A stretch of 64,000 nucleotides of DNA from Deroplatys truncata (GCA_030765065.1 CM060975.1:162908993-162972992); one strand, 5' to 3'. Counted from the stretch's first letter, positions 20,056-32,628 are shown. Notes: a model not told the origin generated them from the sequence alone. Numbers and translations: made by a program.

Positions 20056-23000
20056 CTACCTTAGGATCAGACTGACGTAACTACATGAATGCATGTTTTG
20101 AGATATTTAAGTTTTTAAGTTTGTGATGATGCTATATGTATATTAGCGTTGTTGAACACAAACTTTGTTGTGAAATTCGATAACCTAGTTCATTTGCCCA
20201 ATGATTGGCATTGATGTTTAGTTTTTAATAATAAATTATTAAGTAGATATTTAATATTTTAATAAAATGCGCTGTAGTTACGTCTCTTTGATCCTAAACA
20301 AATTACGATTTCCTGCTGCGACTCTATGGGTATTACAATCTTATAATGAAACTTCACACACTTTGTTGTTGTAAGACATTTTTATTAAAGCATAAAATAA
20401 ATGATAAACAAAATTACATTAATATTACACTGTTGTAATGGGAGTGAAGTGAGGAATAAAACTGATGGTACTTCTGTGGAATTATCCCTTTCTGGCATAA
20501 CTCTTTCAGATCGCATAGTTTCTCTTTGGTGCCTGGCAGGGGACTGTCATAGACAGGTTGTAATGCTAACTCGTCTGTTTGATTTCTTCTTCTGTGTCCA
20601 GCTCTTATGGTCTGCAACTCATGAAATTCTGCCTCATCGTAACAATACTTGAAATATATTTTGTATGGTTCACCCTTACGTATTACATCCATACAATTTT
20701 CAACAAGCTCACTGCTTCTCCTTTTTCATTCGTCTTTCTATTCCTAATTGTTTCTTTCTGAAGTTCAGTAAAGTTTACGAATTTCGTAGAATCCATCTCT
20801 ATGACAGTGTATCTCTTTGATGTCATGCGTACTACAATGAACCATCCTATAGGATCGAACACATCTACGTGCTTGCTCTAATTTTCTATGCAGACATGTA
20901 CAGAGTCCACTTCTATCTGTGAGTGGCCTGGTTCGAAAAACTGCTGATTTATTACTGGAATGTGCATATTCTGGACGGCATATAACAACATCGCACACAT
21001 GTTAATATTTAGGATTTGTCCACCACATGTATCTGAAAGTAGTGTTATTTCCTTTCCATTTGCAACATCTCTCAGAAGGTCCAAAACACACGATGCCCTT
21101 CTGTTGAACTCCTTTTCGCTGTTGACTCATCTCACATATTGGCTTGTAGTTTCATAAATTCAAAATTGTCAAGTTATAGACAAACAATTGTCTTTTATAA
21201 AACAAAGACTTGGAATTTGTCGTAGGACAGTACAGTACTGCCTCCAACTCATATTCTGCCATAACACATTCACCTTTTTTTTGCTTCATCCTTTTTCTTA
21301 TTCTTCATTTCTCGTGCAATTCTTTCTTCTTGATGTGATCATCGTTGTTTTTCTTTGTATTTTCATCTTCCTTCTCCATCTATATAAGATTAGAATATTT
21401 GAAACATCCATTGTTATACATGATCCAAATATTTAAATATCAGGTAAGTATTCCTTGTCAAACTTCTTCCTGGAATAATGAGATGGGAGAGCTGGAAGTT
21501 TCCGGATATGGTTTCTGATTTCCTCCTCCTTATCTTCCGGTGGTTTCCTACCAGGTGCATGGTGACCTCTTTTCTCCTTCTCTATTACATTGTGATCACC
21601 TCTTTTCTTAATGGTTGTCCTCACAAACGTTTCTGATATGTCAAAGGTAGTGAGGAAAAATTGCATAGGTACCTGAATTTTATCAAATCCTTTGACTAGG
21701 AAAAGATGTTTACTATTTTTTCTTCTAGAACGTTCTGATTGTGTTCAGATACTTTCCTTTCCATATCCATCAACTAATGAACTCAAATATTGTCTCTGAA
21801 GTTCAGTAGAACCAAGGTCCCAGAAAGCTTGATGGAGTTTTTGTCTATCATCGTTATTGAAATTATCATTACATTTTTGAATACACCTTGAACAACCGTT
21901 TCACGCACCCTTCGAGCTGGAAAATCTTGATTTGTGGTAGAAGTGTATGCTTTTCCCGACTGTCTATTAAGTCTTTTTTTTTTCTTTTCCATTCTTCCAT
22001 AACAACCCTCTTCTTTCTTTTCCTTGTAACGGGGTCTTCACTGAGTTTACCATTAGTTTCTTTAGATTCTGCAACCTGCTCTCTACATTTTCATTGACAT
22101 CCCTTCCTGTTGTTCATCATAGTTGGAATCTGTAATAAATTAATAATAAATGGTAGCTATAAACAAGCCTATTCGTAAACATAGGAATAAATATAGTTTT
22201 ATAAAAAGATAGTTCCCTAGGTTCTATGATGACTCACCCTTTCACACAGATCATCTAGCACAGGGTCTTTGCCTGAATTAGTATTATCCATTTCCATATA
22301 TTCTGCAACCTGAACCATGTTTACAGTAATAATGCCTCTCTGCGTCTGTAATACATTATATTCCAGATATAATCAGAAGAACTTTCAGAAGGTTATAAGA
22401 TCATCACTCTTCTCATCCAGGTAATTAGAATCGTCACTGGGTTCATTAACTGACTCAGGACTATTAATTTCCATAGATTGTGCCACCAGAACTCTGGCTT
22501 TCACATTAGGATTGACAACGCCCCTCTATACCTGTTCATCATTAGAATCTGTAATAAATGAATAATGTGTCTATAGTTTAGACCTCCAAAACACAATAAT
22601 AACAACCACAACAACAATAATAATAATAACAGGGTGTAGGAGTAATAGTAAATAGTCCAAAACCATAACATCACAATTATTAATCACCATTCTCACTTAG
22701 ATCACTTTTTGGCTCATAATCAGGACCAGTATCTGAGTCAGCTGCTGCTATAAATTCTCTAAACAATGCTTCTCCTTCCTCATCTTCTGATGTCCCACTG
22801 CCATAAACTATAAAATAACAAAGTACTGAATGGTTTAACTAAGTTACTCGTTTAAATGACAGCTCATATATAATTCATTTATTATTTCAATATCGTTTAA
22901 TAACTAACAAACATATATTTATTTATATTTTGTTCCAATGTATTTTATACTTACATTTATCATTATTTTCATTATTCTTCTGTTCGCTTACTAACTGAAC

Positions 23001-23578
23001 CATTCTTCTCCCTCTGGATTCCATAAGAGAGTTTCACTAACTTTTAAATCTACAAATGTAATGCTTGTGAGCTAAAAACACACTTCTAAACAATATTGCA
23101 TTAAATAACAAATTGCCTTTACATACATGCGCTTTCATGCAGGATTTGATGATGTGAACTCCTTCAAATGTGGAATTGTGTATGTAAAGGCAATAATTTA
23201 AAAAATAACAGGAAAATTACAGTGGTCGGTCACGTAGGCAGGAAGGATGAGACAAGCGTAAAAGCTTATCAGGTGTCAATAATAAAACAAAGCGTTGTGG
23301 TTCAGACAAATGTATCAGCTTTTACCAGTCTCTGATCCTTACCAAAATTATTATTTTGCAGATAGCGTTAGGGTCAGTCAAACGTAACAGCTTTTACGTT
23401 CCTTTGACACTCTCAAAAAGTAAGACATTGTAGTTACGTTGACGCTTAACTTTGACACTATTATAGCTAGAGATACGATTGTTTGATCGTAAGATAGAGC
23501 GCAATTTTCTGATTACGGAAGTAGTCGTAACTCAAAAACAGCAAAAATTGTAGTTATGTTAGTCTGATCCTAAGGTAG
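20056..23578 (-). mobile_element. 3.5-kb TIR DNA transposon
   Basis: The left end CTACCTTAGGATCAGACT and the complement of the right end are identical over 18 bases and continue as inverted repeats for about 30 bp with two mismatches (GACGTAACTACA against AACATAACTACA). Related subterminal motifs (GTAGTTACGT) recur inside both ends. No clear target duplication is seen. The interior holds a multi-exon transposase-like gene on the minus strand. The superfamily is uncertain. Confidence 0.8.
20414..23025 (-). pseudogene. Spliced transposase-like gene with SDTCGGQ motif, disrupted
   Basis: On the minus strand it starts MESRGRRMVQLVSEQ (ATG near 23023) and reaches a donor AAAT|GTAAGT. An acceptor near 22810 leads into an acidic exon with SGTSEDEEGEALFREF. 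A later basic region has SGKAYTST near 21950. A block with GRKPPEDKEEEIRNHI and LPALPSHYSRKKFD follows at 21580-21450. The core reads LLSDTCGGQ...NINMCAMLLYAVQ...FFEPGHSQIEVDSVH at 21035-20890, and the end reads LCQKGIIPQKYHQFY near 20450. Frames shift between pieces, so this copy is broken. The SDxCGGQN...GHxxxExDS signature belongs to an arthropod transposon protein family that I recognise by pattern only. The two Asp residues probably form part of a DDE/RNase H-type active site. Confidence 0.6.
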
Positions 23579-23589
23579 TTATCCTAGTT

Positions 23590-24061
23590 CTTATGTACAT
23601 ATTCATAAATTATTGCTCCTTTTCTCTTTTAACAGTCCATTTCCAATTAGTTTTTATATTTCCATTTTCAAGTCCATTTCCAAATCTCAGTTTCACTGCA
23701 TTCAAATACTAGTGTTGTACATCTTTCTTTCTTTCCTCACATAATGGGCATTCACCTTCTGGTTAGCCATTCTGTTGACCTTAGCCTCCATGATCCTGCC
23801 CTTAGCCATGAAATCCCCCTTTTTCTTTTTCATTGGTGTTGACTATAATACATTATATTACCTCTCTCTTTTCTAACTATTTTTCATTGAAACATAGAAT
23901 GTTAATGATCCCTTCTCTGTTACTTGACTGAACAACTTTTGTCTCTCAATATCTTATAAATTATCATTTAAATTCAGTATTTCAAAGCTCTCTCCATATC
24001 ATGCTTTTCTTGCTCTCTTTCCATTTAAGTTTGAGCAACTTTATTAGCTGTTGTTATTGGC
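23590..24061 (-). pseudogene. LINE reverse transcriptase C-terminal region (downstream part of a split LINE)
   Basis: On the minus strand, continuing from 25309-25900, a segment with LGLPITTANKVAQ leads to a Cys-rich end with CPLCEERK near 23750, as in LINE C-termini. The frame is broken by stops. The two parts are separated by the plus-strand LINE at 24062-25308, which landed in the older element just after the LYAAEIWGLEN block. Confidence 0.55.
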
Positions 24062-25308
24062 AACCCCAGAACTTCCTTGGAAAACATTCTGTGTACTAAA
24101 CCCACAACTTCTGACCCATACCTAGCAACATACCTTAAAAACCGGGTGCAATGCACAGAAATAAATTGGAAAAAAGATGACACTATACACACCACTAAAT
24201 CAGAGTATAATTTAATAAAATCGGGGGTACCTCAAGGATCAGTACTTGGACCTACACTTTTTTTTATCTATATAAATAATTTACCGGAACCGGAAAACAG
24301 CAAGGTGATCTCTTACGCAGACGATACATCTGTAATATGCTGGAGTGAAAGTAAAGAATGTTTAGAAGGTAAAATGACAAACACAATAGCTGAAATATCA
24401 CAGTATCTCCTACACAATGGACTAAAGTTAAATATAGGAAAAACAAAATTCATGACATTTCAAAACAATAATATAAATATAAACATTAACAATACTGCTT
24501 TAGAACAGGTAAGAAGCTATAAATTTCTGGGCATACATATAGAAGAAACTTTATCTTACAACATACACATAGAAATTGTCTGTAAAAAAAATGAACACAG
24601 GACTGTACCTATTGAGACAATTAGCAAAATACGGAGACACCAATATTCTTAAAACAGCATATTATGGCATCCTTTACCCACATCTAACATATGGTATTGA
24701 AATTTGGGGGGGACAAGTAAAACCAATATGGACAGATTATTAAAAATACAAAAAATGTGCATAAGAACTATGTTTAACCTTCGGTTTTGGCAATCCTGCC
24801 ATGAAACATCTATAACGCAAAACACCCTAACTGTAGTTTCACTGTATGTCTTTAAAACCATTATACTTGTTAAAGATATAAAGCAATTTAACATACTCAA
24901 TAAAGACTGTCATTCATATGATACGAGAGAGCAAACGAATACCATAGGGTAAGCACGAATAAAATGCAAACAAATAAAGACCCATATAAAATGGGAGGTA
25001 TACTATATAATAAATTACCATCTGCAATTAAGAATACCAGATATTCAAAATTTAAAACTGTCCTAAAATCATTCCTGATAGAGAAATGCTTGTATAATAT
25101 TACTGAATTATAATGGATATGTGTACTTATGTAAATATTATTAAGTAAACTGTATTAATCATTCCTGATAGAGAAATGTTATTAATTGAAATATAATGGA
25201 TATATATATATATGTGTGAGTGAGTGAGTGTGTGTGTGTGTAGCTATAATTGACAGTGTCAAATGTTCTTGTAGGAGTCTATTGACTGCAATAAAGTTAT
25301 TATTATTA
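24062..25308 (+). mobile_element. 5'-truncated L2/CR1-like LINE
   Basis: This LINE begins mid reverse transcriptase. One open segment (24077-24652) has the conserved GVPQGSVLGP and YADDT boxes, followed by LNIGKTKFM and KFLGIHIEETL. Decayed frames continue with LYPHLTYGIEIWG near 24690 and LYNKLPSAIKN near 25010-25040. The copy ends in ATAAAG(TTA)n at about 25290-25308. The 5' truncation and simple-repeat tail fit target-primed reverse transcription. It sits in opposite orientation inside an older LINE. Confidence 0.85.
24077..24652 (+). pseudogene. Reverse transcriptase fragment, YADD type
   Basis: 191 readable residues cover RT blocks around GVPQGSVLGPTLFFIYINNL and the catalytic SYADDTSV. 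These are palm motifs that coordinate the metal ions for DNA synthesis. Fingers, endonuclease and the N-terminal half are missing, and a frameshift near 24590 separates it from the thumb region. It is a 5'-truncated, dead LINE copy. Confidence 0.85.
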
Positions 25309-25900
25309 TTATTTTCAAGTCCCCATATTTCAGCAGCATATAACATTCAAGACTCAACCATTGAGTTACTTACTCATATGTACCCTTTTCAACCATTTCA
25401 CTTCAACTCTGAAATTTTATATAAACATCCTCTCACAACCATCATTGCTTCTTTCCCGTTTTCAATGCTGATCCCTTTTAATTCTCCCATTTATACTTAC
25501 TTCATGCTTCTATTTCAATTCATAAGTAAGAATACTCACATGCCAGTTTATGCTCATTACTTCCTTTCCTCCATTTCTCGTGTTTACTCAATTCACCTCC
25601 TTTCTGAAGTAGCACAATTTGTGTTTTTGCTCTGTTTACATTTAATTGAATTGAATCCCCATTTTGAATAGTACTTATCTATTTCTTGTAAAGAACATTT
25701 TAAGCCATTAACAGTAATAGAATCTGCTACCAAATCATCAGACCAGGGATTTGCATATTATGTATTACAGGCAAGAGATTATTGCTGTTTCTTATATTTT
25801 ATTGTATGTTGTCAATAAATAACTTAAATAAAACTAGAGTTAACTTGTAACCTTGTCTTAGTCATTTATCTTAGCACATAATCCAGAGTTTACAAAACTT
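25309..25900 (-). pseudogene. LINE reverse transcriptase relic (upstream part of a split LINE)
   Basis: On the minus strand the region reads LNVNRAKTQIVLLQKGGELS near 25640-25580, and LYAAEIWGLEN at the junction with the inserted LINE near 25345-25310. These are the post-catalytic RT blocks (NxxKT...KGG, FKYLG, YGAEIWG). Stops are frequent. It joins in sense with 23590-24061 once the inserted plus-strand LINE is set aside. Confidence 0.6.
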
Positions 25901-26016
25901 GGTAGAACAGAACATATAGAACACATGTAAAATTTCTTCTTGTGTGCTCTGAAACAACATATAATTGTTAATTAATTATGAAGATTTAGAAGCAAATAAC
26001 AGTGATGTGTCATAAT

Positions 26017-26174
26017 TTAAAATAAAGAGAGTTGAAGGTTGTTACACTACATCACTAAAACATGCTCCCATCATCAGCATGTTTTCAACTCAAAACATGT
26101 TTCTCCCGAAACGCGTTCAGGTAAGAACATTTTAGTGAAGTAGTGTAGCAACCTTCAATTCTCTTTATTTTAAA
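26017..26174. repeat. Penelope-type inverted terminal arms
   Basis: The left arm 26017-26063 (TTAAAATAAAGAGAGTTGAA ... GTTACACTACATCACTAAAA) is inverted at 26125-26174 with a few mismatches. Between them are a smaller hairpin CATGTTTT...AAAACATG and, on the minus strand, CTGATGATGGGAGCATG. The GTAGTGTWACAA element and the CTGATGATG/ACATG motif are shared with 15.2, 34.7 and 44.4 kb, pointing to one Penelope-like family. Confidence 0.6.
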
Positions 26175-26640
26175 ACATATAATTGCATTGTTTTACAGTG
26201 AAAAAGTTGTCATTTGGAGTTTTCCTTTCTAATTGGTGGCATAATATGGCTCTGCTTTTTTTGCATGCATAAATCTTATTTTGCAAACAGTCGTAAAATA
26301 GTTCATTGAATGCATTTTCTGCTTTCTGTTAATGATTAACTGCAATTGTCTTTCATCTGTAGTTTATTTTGTCCTCAAATCTTAGTTACCTCCTGCCAAT
26401 TGTTCATTGGGGCACAATAGGTATTCACTGAATCATTTACTTAGGTCTCTGGCATGTTACTGGAATTAATTCACAGTATGGATATTTTAAAAGCATCCAG
26501 AAAGTTACTTAAAGAAAACACTTTTCCATCACTTATTTCTGTGATCTATATATATATTGCAGTTTTAAGATGAGGCTACAGACAGGCTATATGCATAGCA
26601 TGTTGTACTTTTATGATGCACAACTGGCAGTGCATGACAC
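26175..26640. other. Unassigned AT-rich DNA
   Basis: I see no feature I can support in this stretch. Confidence 0.35.
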
Positions 26641-27250
26641 ATTCAAGGTTACCTTTATCAGCTGTGCTTCAGTTGCTGTTTTGTGTTCATGCTTTAAAGA
26701 CAATTGTGCATTTCAAAGGTGAAAGTTTATTCAAGACATCTGTGTTGTGTGTGATTTGCTTAAGAAAGTTAATGTCTTGTTATTAGTCCACTGCAATGGC
26801 TACCAACAAATTTATGCTTGAACAATTTTTATGTACCACACATATGTACAAATCAAATCATGTAGATCGGTGTGTACCCAATTTCAGAAGAAATTTCATG
26901 ATATTCCAATTTCAGGTAGAGAACTGCTAGATATCTGGTTAACAAGTTTAGGACAATGGGATCGCTCCACCTAAGAAATGAAAATGAGATGTTCTAATGC
27001 AGGAAAAAATTAACAAAATTGGGGTGAACCCTAAAATTTGTGGGGAACCCTAAAAAATAAAGTTTATAGGAACAATCCCCACACCATAGTTGAGCTTAAG
27101 GACAATATAAAAACTGAAATTATGAACGTTACTTATACATATGAATGGAAATTTCATCCAAAGATGCCAGGAATGTCTTCACGCAGATGCACACCACTTA
27201 TAGCAAGGTTGGTACTTATTATAGTGCATGTTACTATCACTTGTGAGTAA
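26640..27250 (+). pseudogene. Internally deleted mariner-like transposase
   Basis: In the plus direction an N-terminal DNA-binding part is followed directly by the C-terminal end. The N-terminal part has FRRKFHDIP-like text near 26885-26905 and a helix-turn-helix up to about 26970. The C-terminal end reads LWGTLKNKVYRNNPHTIVEL near 27038-27090 and runs to 27250. The whole catalytic middle (first two Asp residues) is missing, so it is an internal-deletion derivative that cannot make active enzyme. Confidence 0.65.
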
Positions 27251-28195
27251 TTAACATGAGAGTTACAGAACGAAAAAAAACCCGTGTGGAGTATGCACAT
27301 GTGTGATCTGTGGCCTCACCATAAAACGACTGTATATTGAATCCCATAATAAGAAATAGTGAACTAAGGTACATTGTCATGTTCTCTAGTTATTGAAATT
27401 CAGAGCAGTAGTAAAATAGAATATAATATCTTGCAGCACCAAAACTGAGAATAAGAATACTACAACAAAGTGCAGCTTTGGAATTCAGAAAGTCATTCAC
27501 CTTAAAAAGGAAAGAGAGTTTGGATTTCAGAATGGCTGATGACATAAAAAGTTTAACTTATTTTGATTATAAAATTAAAACTCAAAATGAGATAGAACAA
27601 GTCAAGTCCTTAATTTAAATAATGTTCACATACAGAAAGATGAAGGAAGAAAATATTAATATAATGCAGTCTGTGAGTGTAATATATATCATAAAGAAAG
27701 AACAAACTTGTTTTTCCATTCTGTACTATATATCCAATCACATGTCCAGGGACAGAGCAACAAAAAATAAAATTCAAAAAAGGATTTTGTTCTACAGGGA
27801 ACCCACCACATTATTGCTTTACAAAATATTTATAGTTCTTCATCAGTGGAATTTCTGTTTTCAAACCCAGAATAAAAAGCATCTCAAATTCTGAAATCTC
27901 CTTGTTTGTGGTAGATGAACGTGTTTCAAAGAAATATAGACTGATGTAGTAAATCTCATGCAGATTTTGAAATGACAAAGGAAACTTTAGTCTTTTATAA
28001 AGATATCTTGAATATAATATACATAGGATTAATAATATAAACACATTCTGCTATTTGTAACATAACTTTGTAATTTACTATACAGATTTAACATTTCATC
28101 AGTGTATAAGTGAGTTTACATAAAAAAGGAGGATGTTAGCTAAGTGCTCTCCATTAAAAAAAGAGTGCATAATAATAAATAAGTCGAATGGATTT
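27251..28195. other. Unassigned AT-rich DNA
   Basis: I recognise no transposon domain or host exon here. The open frames lack recognisable motifs. Confidence 0.35.
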
Positions 28196-28985
28196 TTTAA
28201 CATTCAACATGGGTAGTGCTTTGTTTTTCATACAGAACATGTTTACAAGTCTTCCTTTCATCATAAGCTGGCGCTGACTGGCATATCATCCTCAGAAGGT
28301 GGATGTACCTACATATGTATTTTGTGATTAAGCTTTTCTCAATCATTATGTAGGTAAAAGCCCATTAAGTCCTCTGTGCATTTGTGTTGAAAAGCTTTTA
28401 CAAAATTAATAGAATTGCCAATCTGTCAATGTATTTTATTAATTTGACTCTTCTTTATTTCAAATTCTTCCCAAAAATGTGTTGCAATGGCTGATTTTTC
28501 TACCTGTTTGATTTTTATGTTTCTGAAATGTTCTTTTAATATAACTTATATTGTCTGCTCAACTTAGAAGCTTTCACAATCTATGCAACTACTTTTGTAC
28601 ATAACTGAATTTTTGTTTAGGATTTTTTATCTTTATGATTTGCTTTGATCAGCAATACAATGTTTAACTTCTTTTTGGTATCAGTTTTATGTCTTAGTCC
28701 TTGAATATTTTATGGAATTTTCTTTATGTCCCTGACGAGATGTGACTTTTTTTTAAGCAGCTGTTTCTCTTCTTTGAGTATAGTAATTTCTTTTAACTTT
28801 TTGTATTTCATGAGCTTCTTTATGTTTTGATCCACCAGGTTCTTTTTGCACCCACTTTTTCTTATTGCATTTACTATTTCTTGTATTCTTGATCATATTT
28901 TGTTTAACCCAATGCAATATTTACCAATCTGTAGGTTAGGCTATTGGTCATTGTATTTTATTGTAAGCTATTTGTTTGTGGATGC
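28196..28985 (-). pseudogene. Penelope-like element: C-terminal linker/GIY-YIG region and terminal motif
   Basis: On the minus strand, blocks near 28920-28760 match the region after the Penelope reverse transcriptase (LIYRLVN-like text, then lysine-rich KKLK...ILKEE). Decayed endonuclease-like sequence follows to about 28290. After it come CTTCTGAGGATGAT and ATGATGAAAGGAAGA...AAACATGTTC (28275-28225), the same terminal hammerhead-like motif as at 44.4 kb. Penelope elements normally carry RT plus a GIY-YIG nuclease. This copy is full of stops and 5'-truncated. Confidence 0.55.
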
Positions 28986-29112
28986 CCTCTTTAATATACA
29001 GGGTGAGCAAGAAGTCCCCATACCCCCTAGTATCAAATGCTAATTGATTTATTTTAGCACAGTTCCATACACCTCCATGTTCTTCTTGGCATATTTTTGA
29101 GCATGTTCGGTG

Positions 29113-29480
29113 TTATAGTGAAAATGAATCCTCAACAATATTGCAAAGTTCTTTGTTTGTAGCATAATGATGTGCAGATACATGCGCCTTAATGACTCCC
29201 CATAACGAATTGTCAAGTGTGGTGAGGTCAGGACTTCTTGGTGGCCATTTCAAGGGAGCTGGTGTTGATGATGAACCACAACCTATCCACCATTCTGGAA
29301 AGTGTTCATTTAGGAACTTACACACTGCAAGAGCATAGTGAGGAGGTGCTCCATCTTGCTGCAACCATATGCGTTCTTTGAGGTTCCTTTCCTCAAGCTG
29401 AGGTATTAACCATGTTTATAACATGTGTAAATAATTTGTGCCATTCACAGTCCCCTCATAAAAGTACGGTCCAAGCAGAT
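29113..29480 (-). pseudogene. Mariner-like transposase, C-terminal half
   Basis: On the minus strand it reads LLGPYFYEGTVNGTNYLHML near 29480-29420, then a stop, then LIPQLEERN. The second catalytic acid lies in QQDGAPPHYALAV (29360-29325) and the third in WPPRSPDLTTLDNSLWG (29240-29190). This half continues directly from the segment at 33604-33816, on the far side of the LINE. At least one in-frame stop inactivates it. Confidence 0.85.
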
Positions 29481-29624
29481 GTGATTCCGATTCAGATTTA
29501 TTCACCAATTGTAAAAATTTACAAGGTTTCGTCAAGTAAAATTTAAAGAAGTATACATTATTAACCATTAATAATGGAGAGGTACTAATCTATATGCACA
29601 ATTTTAGCATTACAATTTTACATT

Positions 29625-29908
29625 TTAAGGATAACAATTTGTTTTTCCAGTTTTATACTCTTCCAATGTATAGAATGCGTTCTTAATTAGATATAACTTA
29701 ATTTGTTCGATTTTTGTTCGTTCTTCATCAGTTACTTTAATCCAGTGAGGTAAATGATTGTACAGATCTTTTGCCTTACTTTCAATATTTTTATTTTCAA
29801 GAGAGCCTCTTAATCTATTTCTAAAGTAGTTTTTCTTTGTTCTGGTATTATGTTCATGAGTATTTGTATTTTTGTCTTCTTTATAGGATTTTATAACATA
29901 TTTTAACA

Positions 29909-29976
<68 letters not shown>

Positions 29977-32628
29977 GGGCAGTGTTAGTATACCGAGTTT
30001 TTTAAAAGCGGATTTGCATGCGTTTCTCTTTGGATATTTTTAAGGATTCTAATTGCTCTTTTCTGCAGCCTAAATATTTTTAATATGTGTTTCTTCCCTG
30101 TTGATCCCCATAATATGATGCCATAACTCAAGTGTGAGTGCATAAATGCATAATATACTTGTGTTGTGCTCTCTTCATCCATGATTTGTTTGACCTGTTT
30201 TAGAATATATATACCCTTATTGAGTTTCTTAGAGAGTTTTTCTATATGTCTATATGTTCTTTCAGATTGTTATCTATGACAAGCCCTAAAAAGTTTGTTT
30301 CTCTAACTTGCCTAATTGGCTCACTTTTTATTTCTAAAGATATGCTAGCTTGTGTTTTGTTGTTTATACTGATTTGCATCCATTCTGTTTTTTTGTATTC
30401 AATGCCATTCCTAATTCTTCCAGGTATATAAGGACTGTCTCCAACAATGTATTTGCATTTTCTTGTAATTCTGCCCCTGTTTTGCCTGTAACAATAATTG
30501 TTGTGTCATCTGTGTATCCAATGGCTTGTCCACCTGCTTCCTGAATTTTTTTGAATAGGTTATTTATATATAAAATAAATAAATATGGCCCCAATTTTGA
30601 CCCTTGTGGTATGCCATAAGCTATATGTTTAAACAATGATTGGACTTTGATTAACTGTCCATCTCTGATATGCATTACTTCCACACATTGTTCTCTATTT
30701 ATTAAATACGATCTTAGCCAGTCTAATGGAATGCCTCTAATGCCATTGTTTTCAAGTATTACCATTAATTTTCCAATATCCACACAGTCGAAAGCTTTAG
30801 ACAGGTCAAGAAAAATTGCTGCCACTAATTCTGTTCTATTTAATGCTTTAATAATTATGTCATTTCCCTTACTTATTGCATGTATAGTCGATTTCATTTT
30901 TTGGAAGCCAAATTGGAACTCTGACACAATGTGAAATTTGTTACAGTACTTCTGGAGTTGTTCTAGAAACATTCCTTCCATCACTTTGGAAATAGCAGAG
31001 AATAGAGATATTGGCCGGTAATTTTCCAACATTTGTTTACACCCTTTTTGTTTGAATATAGGCCTAACTATCACTTTTTTAACCTATTTGGGAAAATTCC
31101 TGCATTAAAGCTTTCATTTATTATATGTGAGAGAGTTTCAGCTAGTTCCTGTTTGCAATATTTTACCATCTCATTTTAGTATTCATCTAGGCCACTGGAT
31201 TTCTTACATTTTAATGTATTAATTTGTTTAAGTACATCTTCTTTTGTGATTTCCCTGATTACCATAGAGTTACAAATGCTTCTATGATATGTAGCTTGAA
31301 GCCTTACTTTCTTAATCCCCAGATTTGTTATTATATTTACATAATAGTCATTAAATGCATTACTTACTTCTTCTGGATCTGATAATATCAAATCTTTTAT
31401 CACAATTTTAATATTTCCCCCCCCCCCCATTTTGCATTGTTTTCTTTCTGTACAGTTTTTATAATATTCCACGTTTTTTTTTTATTTTATTTTCAGCTTT
31501 TTGAAGAAGCCTTCTGTTATGTAACACATTTGCTTCATTTATTACTTTATTTAATATCTTTTTATAATTTTCAATGTATACATGTGATTTTTGGCTTAGC
31601 TTGGGAGGTTTTAAGCTATTTAGGAACTCCATTCTTTTTTTTGATTTATGTATGCCTCTCGTAGACCAATTGCTAGTTTTAGGTTTATTGCAAACTGCTT
31701 TGCATAATGGAAGTGATTTTTCTAAGCATGATGTTAATATGTTCATAAATTGCTCAAATTTATTGTGTACATTTGCTGTTTCGATTACTTCCCTCCATTC
31801 CATCAGACCAAGATTGAATCTTAAAGAGTTTAGTGTTTCTTTATTTACAATTCTTTTTACTTCCGTTAGTCTTTTTGCTTTTACCGTTAATGTTTTTATT
31901 GCTTCACTTTCTATTAATTGACCAAAATGGTCGCTAAGCCCCCCCTTAATTATGGATACTTTTAGATCATCCCTTCCCAAATTTGTATATACGTGATCAA
32001 TGCAAGTAGATGATAGATTTGTCACTCTTGTTGGCCCTGTTTTTATTAACTTTAAATTACTCCTTCTCATCACTTCTATCAATAAATTTTTCTTCATACT
32101 TTTTACCAGGATATCTATATTGAAATCACCTATTACAATAACTTTGTTATTTTTTATCAAATTATTTAGACATGACTCTAATTTACTTAAAAATTGCTTT
32201 TTATCTGCTTTAGGTGGACTGTAAACTCCTAATACAATGAGTTTTCCTTTCTTAAATATAATTTCAATTGCCGATAGTTCACAACACATCTCCTCAGAAT
32301 AAATACTACAGTCAATTTGCTTATACTTAATATCCCTCTGCACATATATTGTAACCCCACCACTTTTATGCATTTCTCTGCAGTAACTTGAAGCCAAAAC
32401 ATAATTTCCATAACAATTTGCCTCCATTTCATAACTTTTTAACCCATGTTCTGTAAAGATTAGTACATTTGGCTGTAGTTCTATGATTAAGTGTTTAATT
32501 GCTGCTCTTTTGTTAACTATATACTGTATGTTTTGATGGTAAACCCTAAAGTATTCCTGTTTTGACAAATGTTCATCTGTTTTGGCAAAATTTACGCAAT
32601 CATTTACCTCACCTTCCTGTGTTTCCAT
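29625..32628 (-). pseudogene. LINE ORF2: endonuclease-reverse transcriptase, several frameshifts
   Basis: The long first frame (32628-31459, 389 residues) is an EEP-type endonuclease. It has YHQNIQ at the start, then VYSPP and the catalytic-type VIGDFNID near residue 170, CIDHVYTN, and SDHFG near residue 230. RT follows in shifted frames. LENYRPISL, DLSKAFDCVD, YGIPQGSKLGP and the catalytic box GYTDDTT (normally YADD) lie in 31074-30364. Post-RT blocks SHLSYGIILWG (30130) and AIRILKN come before a (TA)n tract at 29912-29972. The C-terminal YNHLPHWIK and tail run to 29625. The enzyme nicks target DNA and copies its own RNA there. This copy needs about four frame corrections to read through. 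Confidence 0.8.
29912..29972. repeat. (TA)n microsatellite
   Basis: An uninterrupted TA run of about 60 bp sits within the C-terminal coding part of the LINE, expanded after or during its decay. It interrupts the ORF2 frame. Confidence 0.95.

Noticed and set aside
23104-23200. Inverted repeat ATTGCCTTTACATAC...GTATGTAAAGGCAAT as a separate MITE
   Set aside because: It lies inside the 20-23.6 kb transposon, has arms of only about 15 bp and no clear target duplication.
31437-32224. Plus-strand frames opposite the LINE
   Set aside because: They are antisense shadows of the endonuclease-RT coding region.
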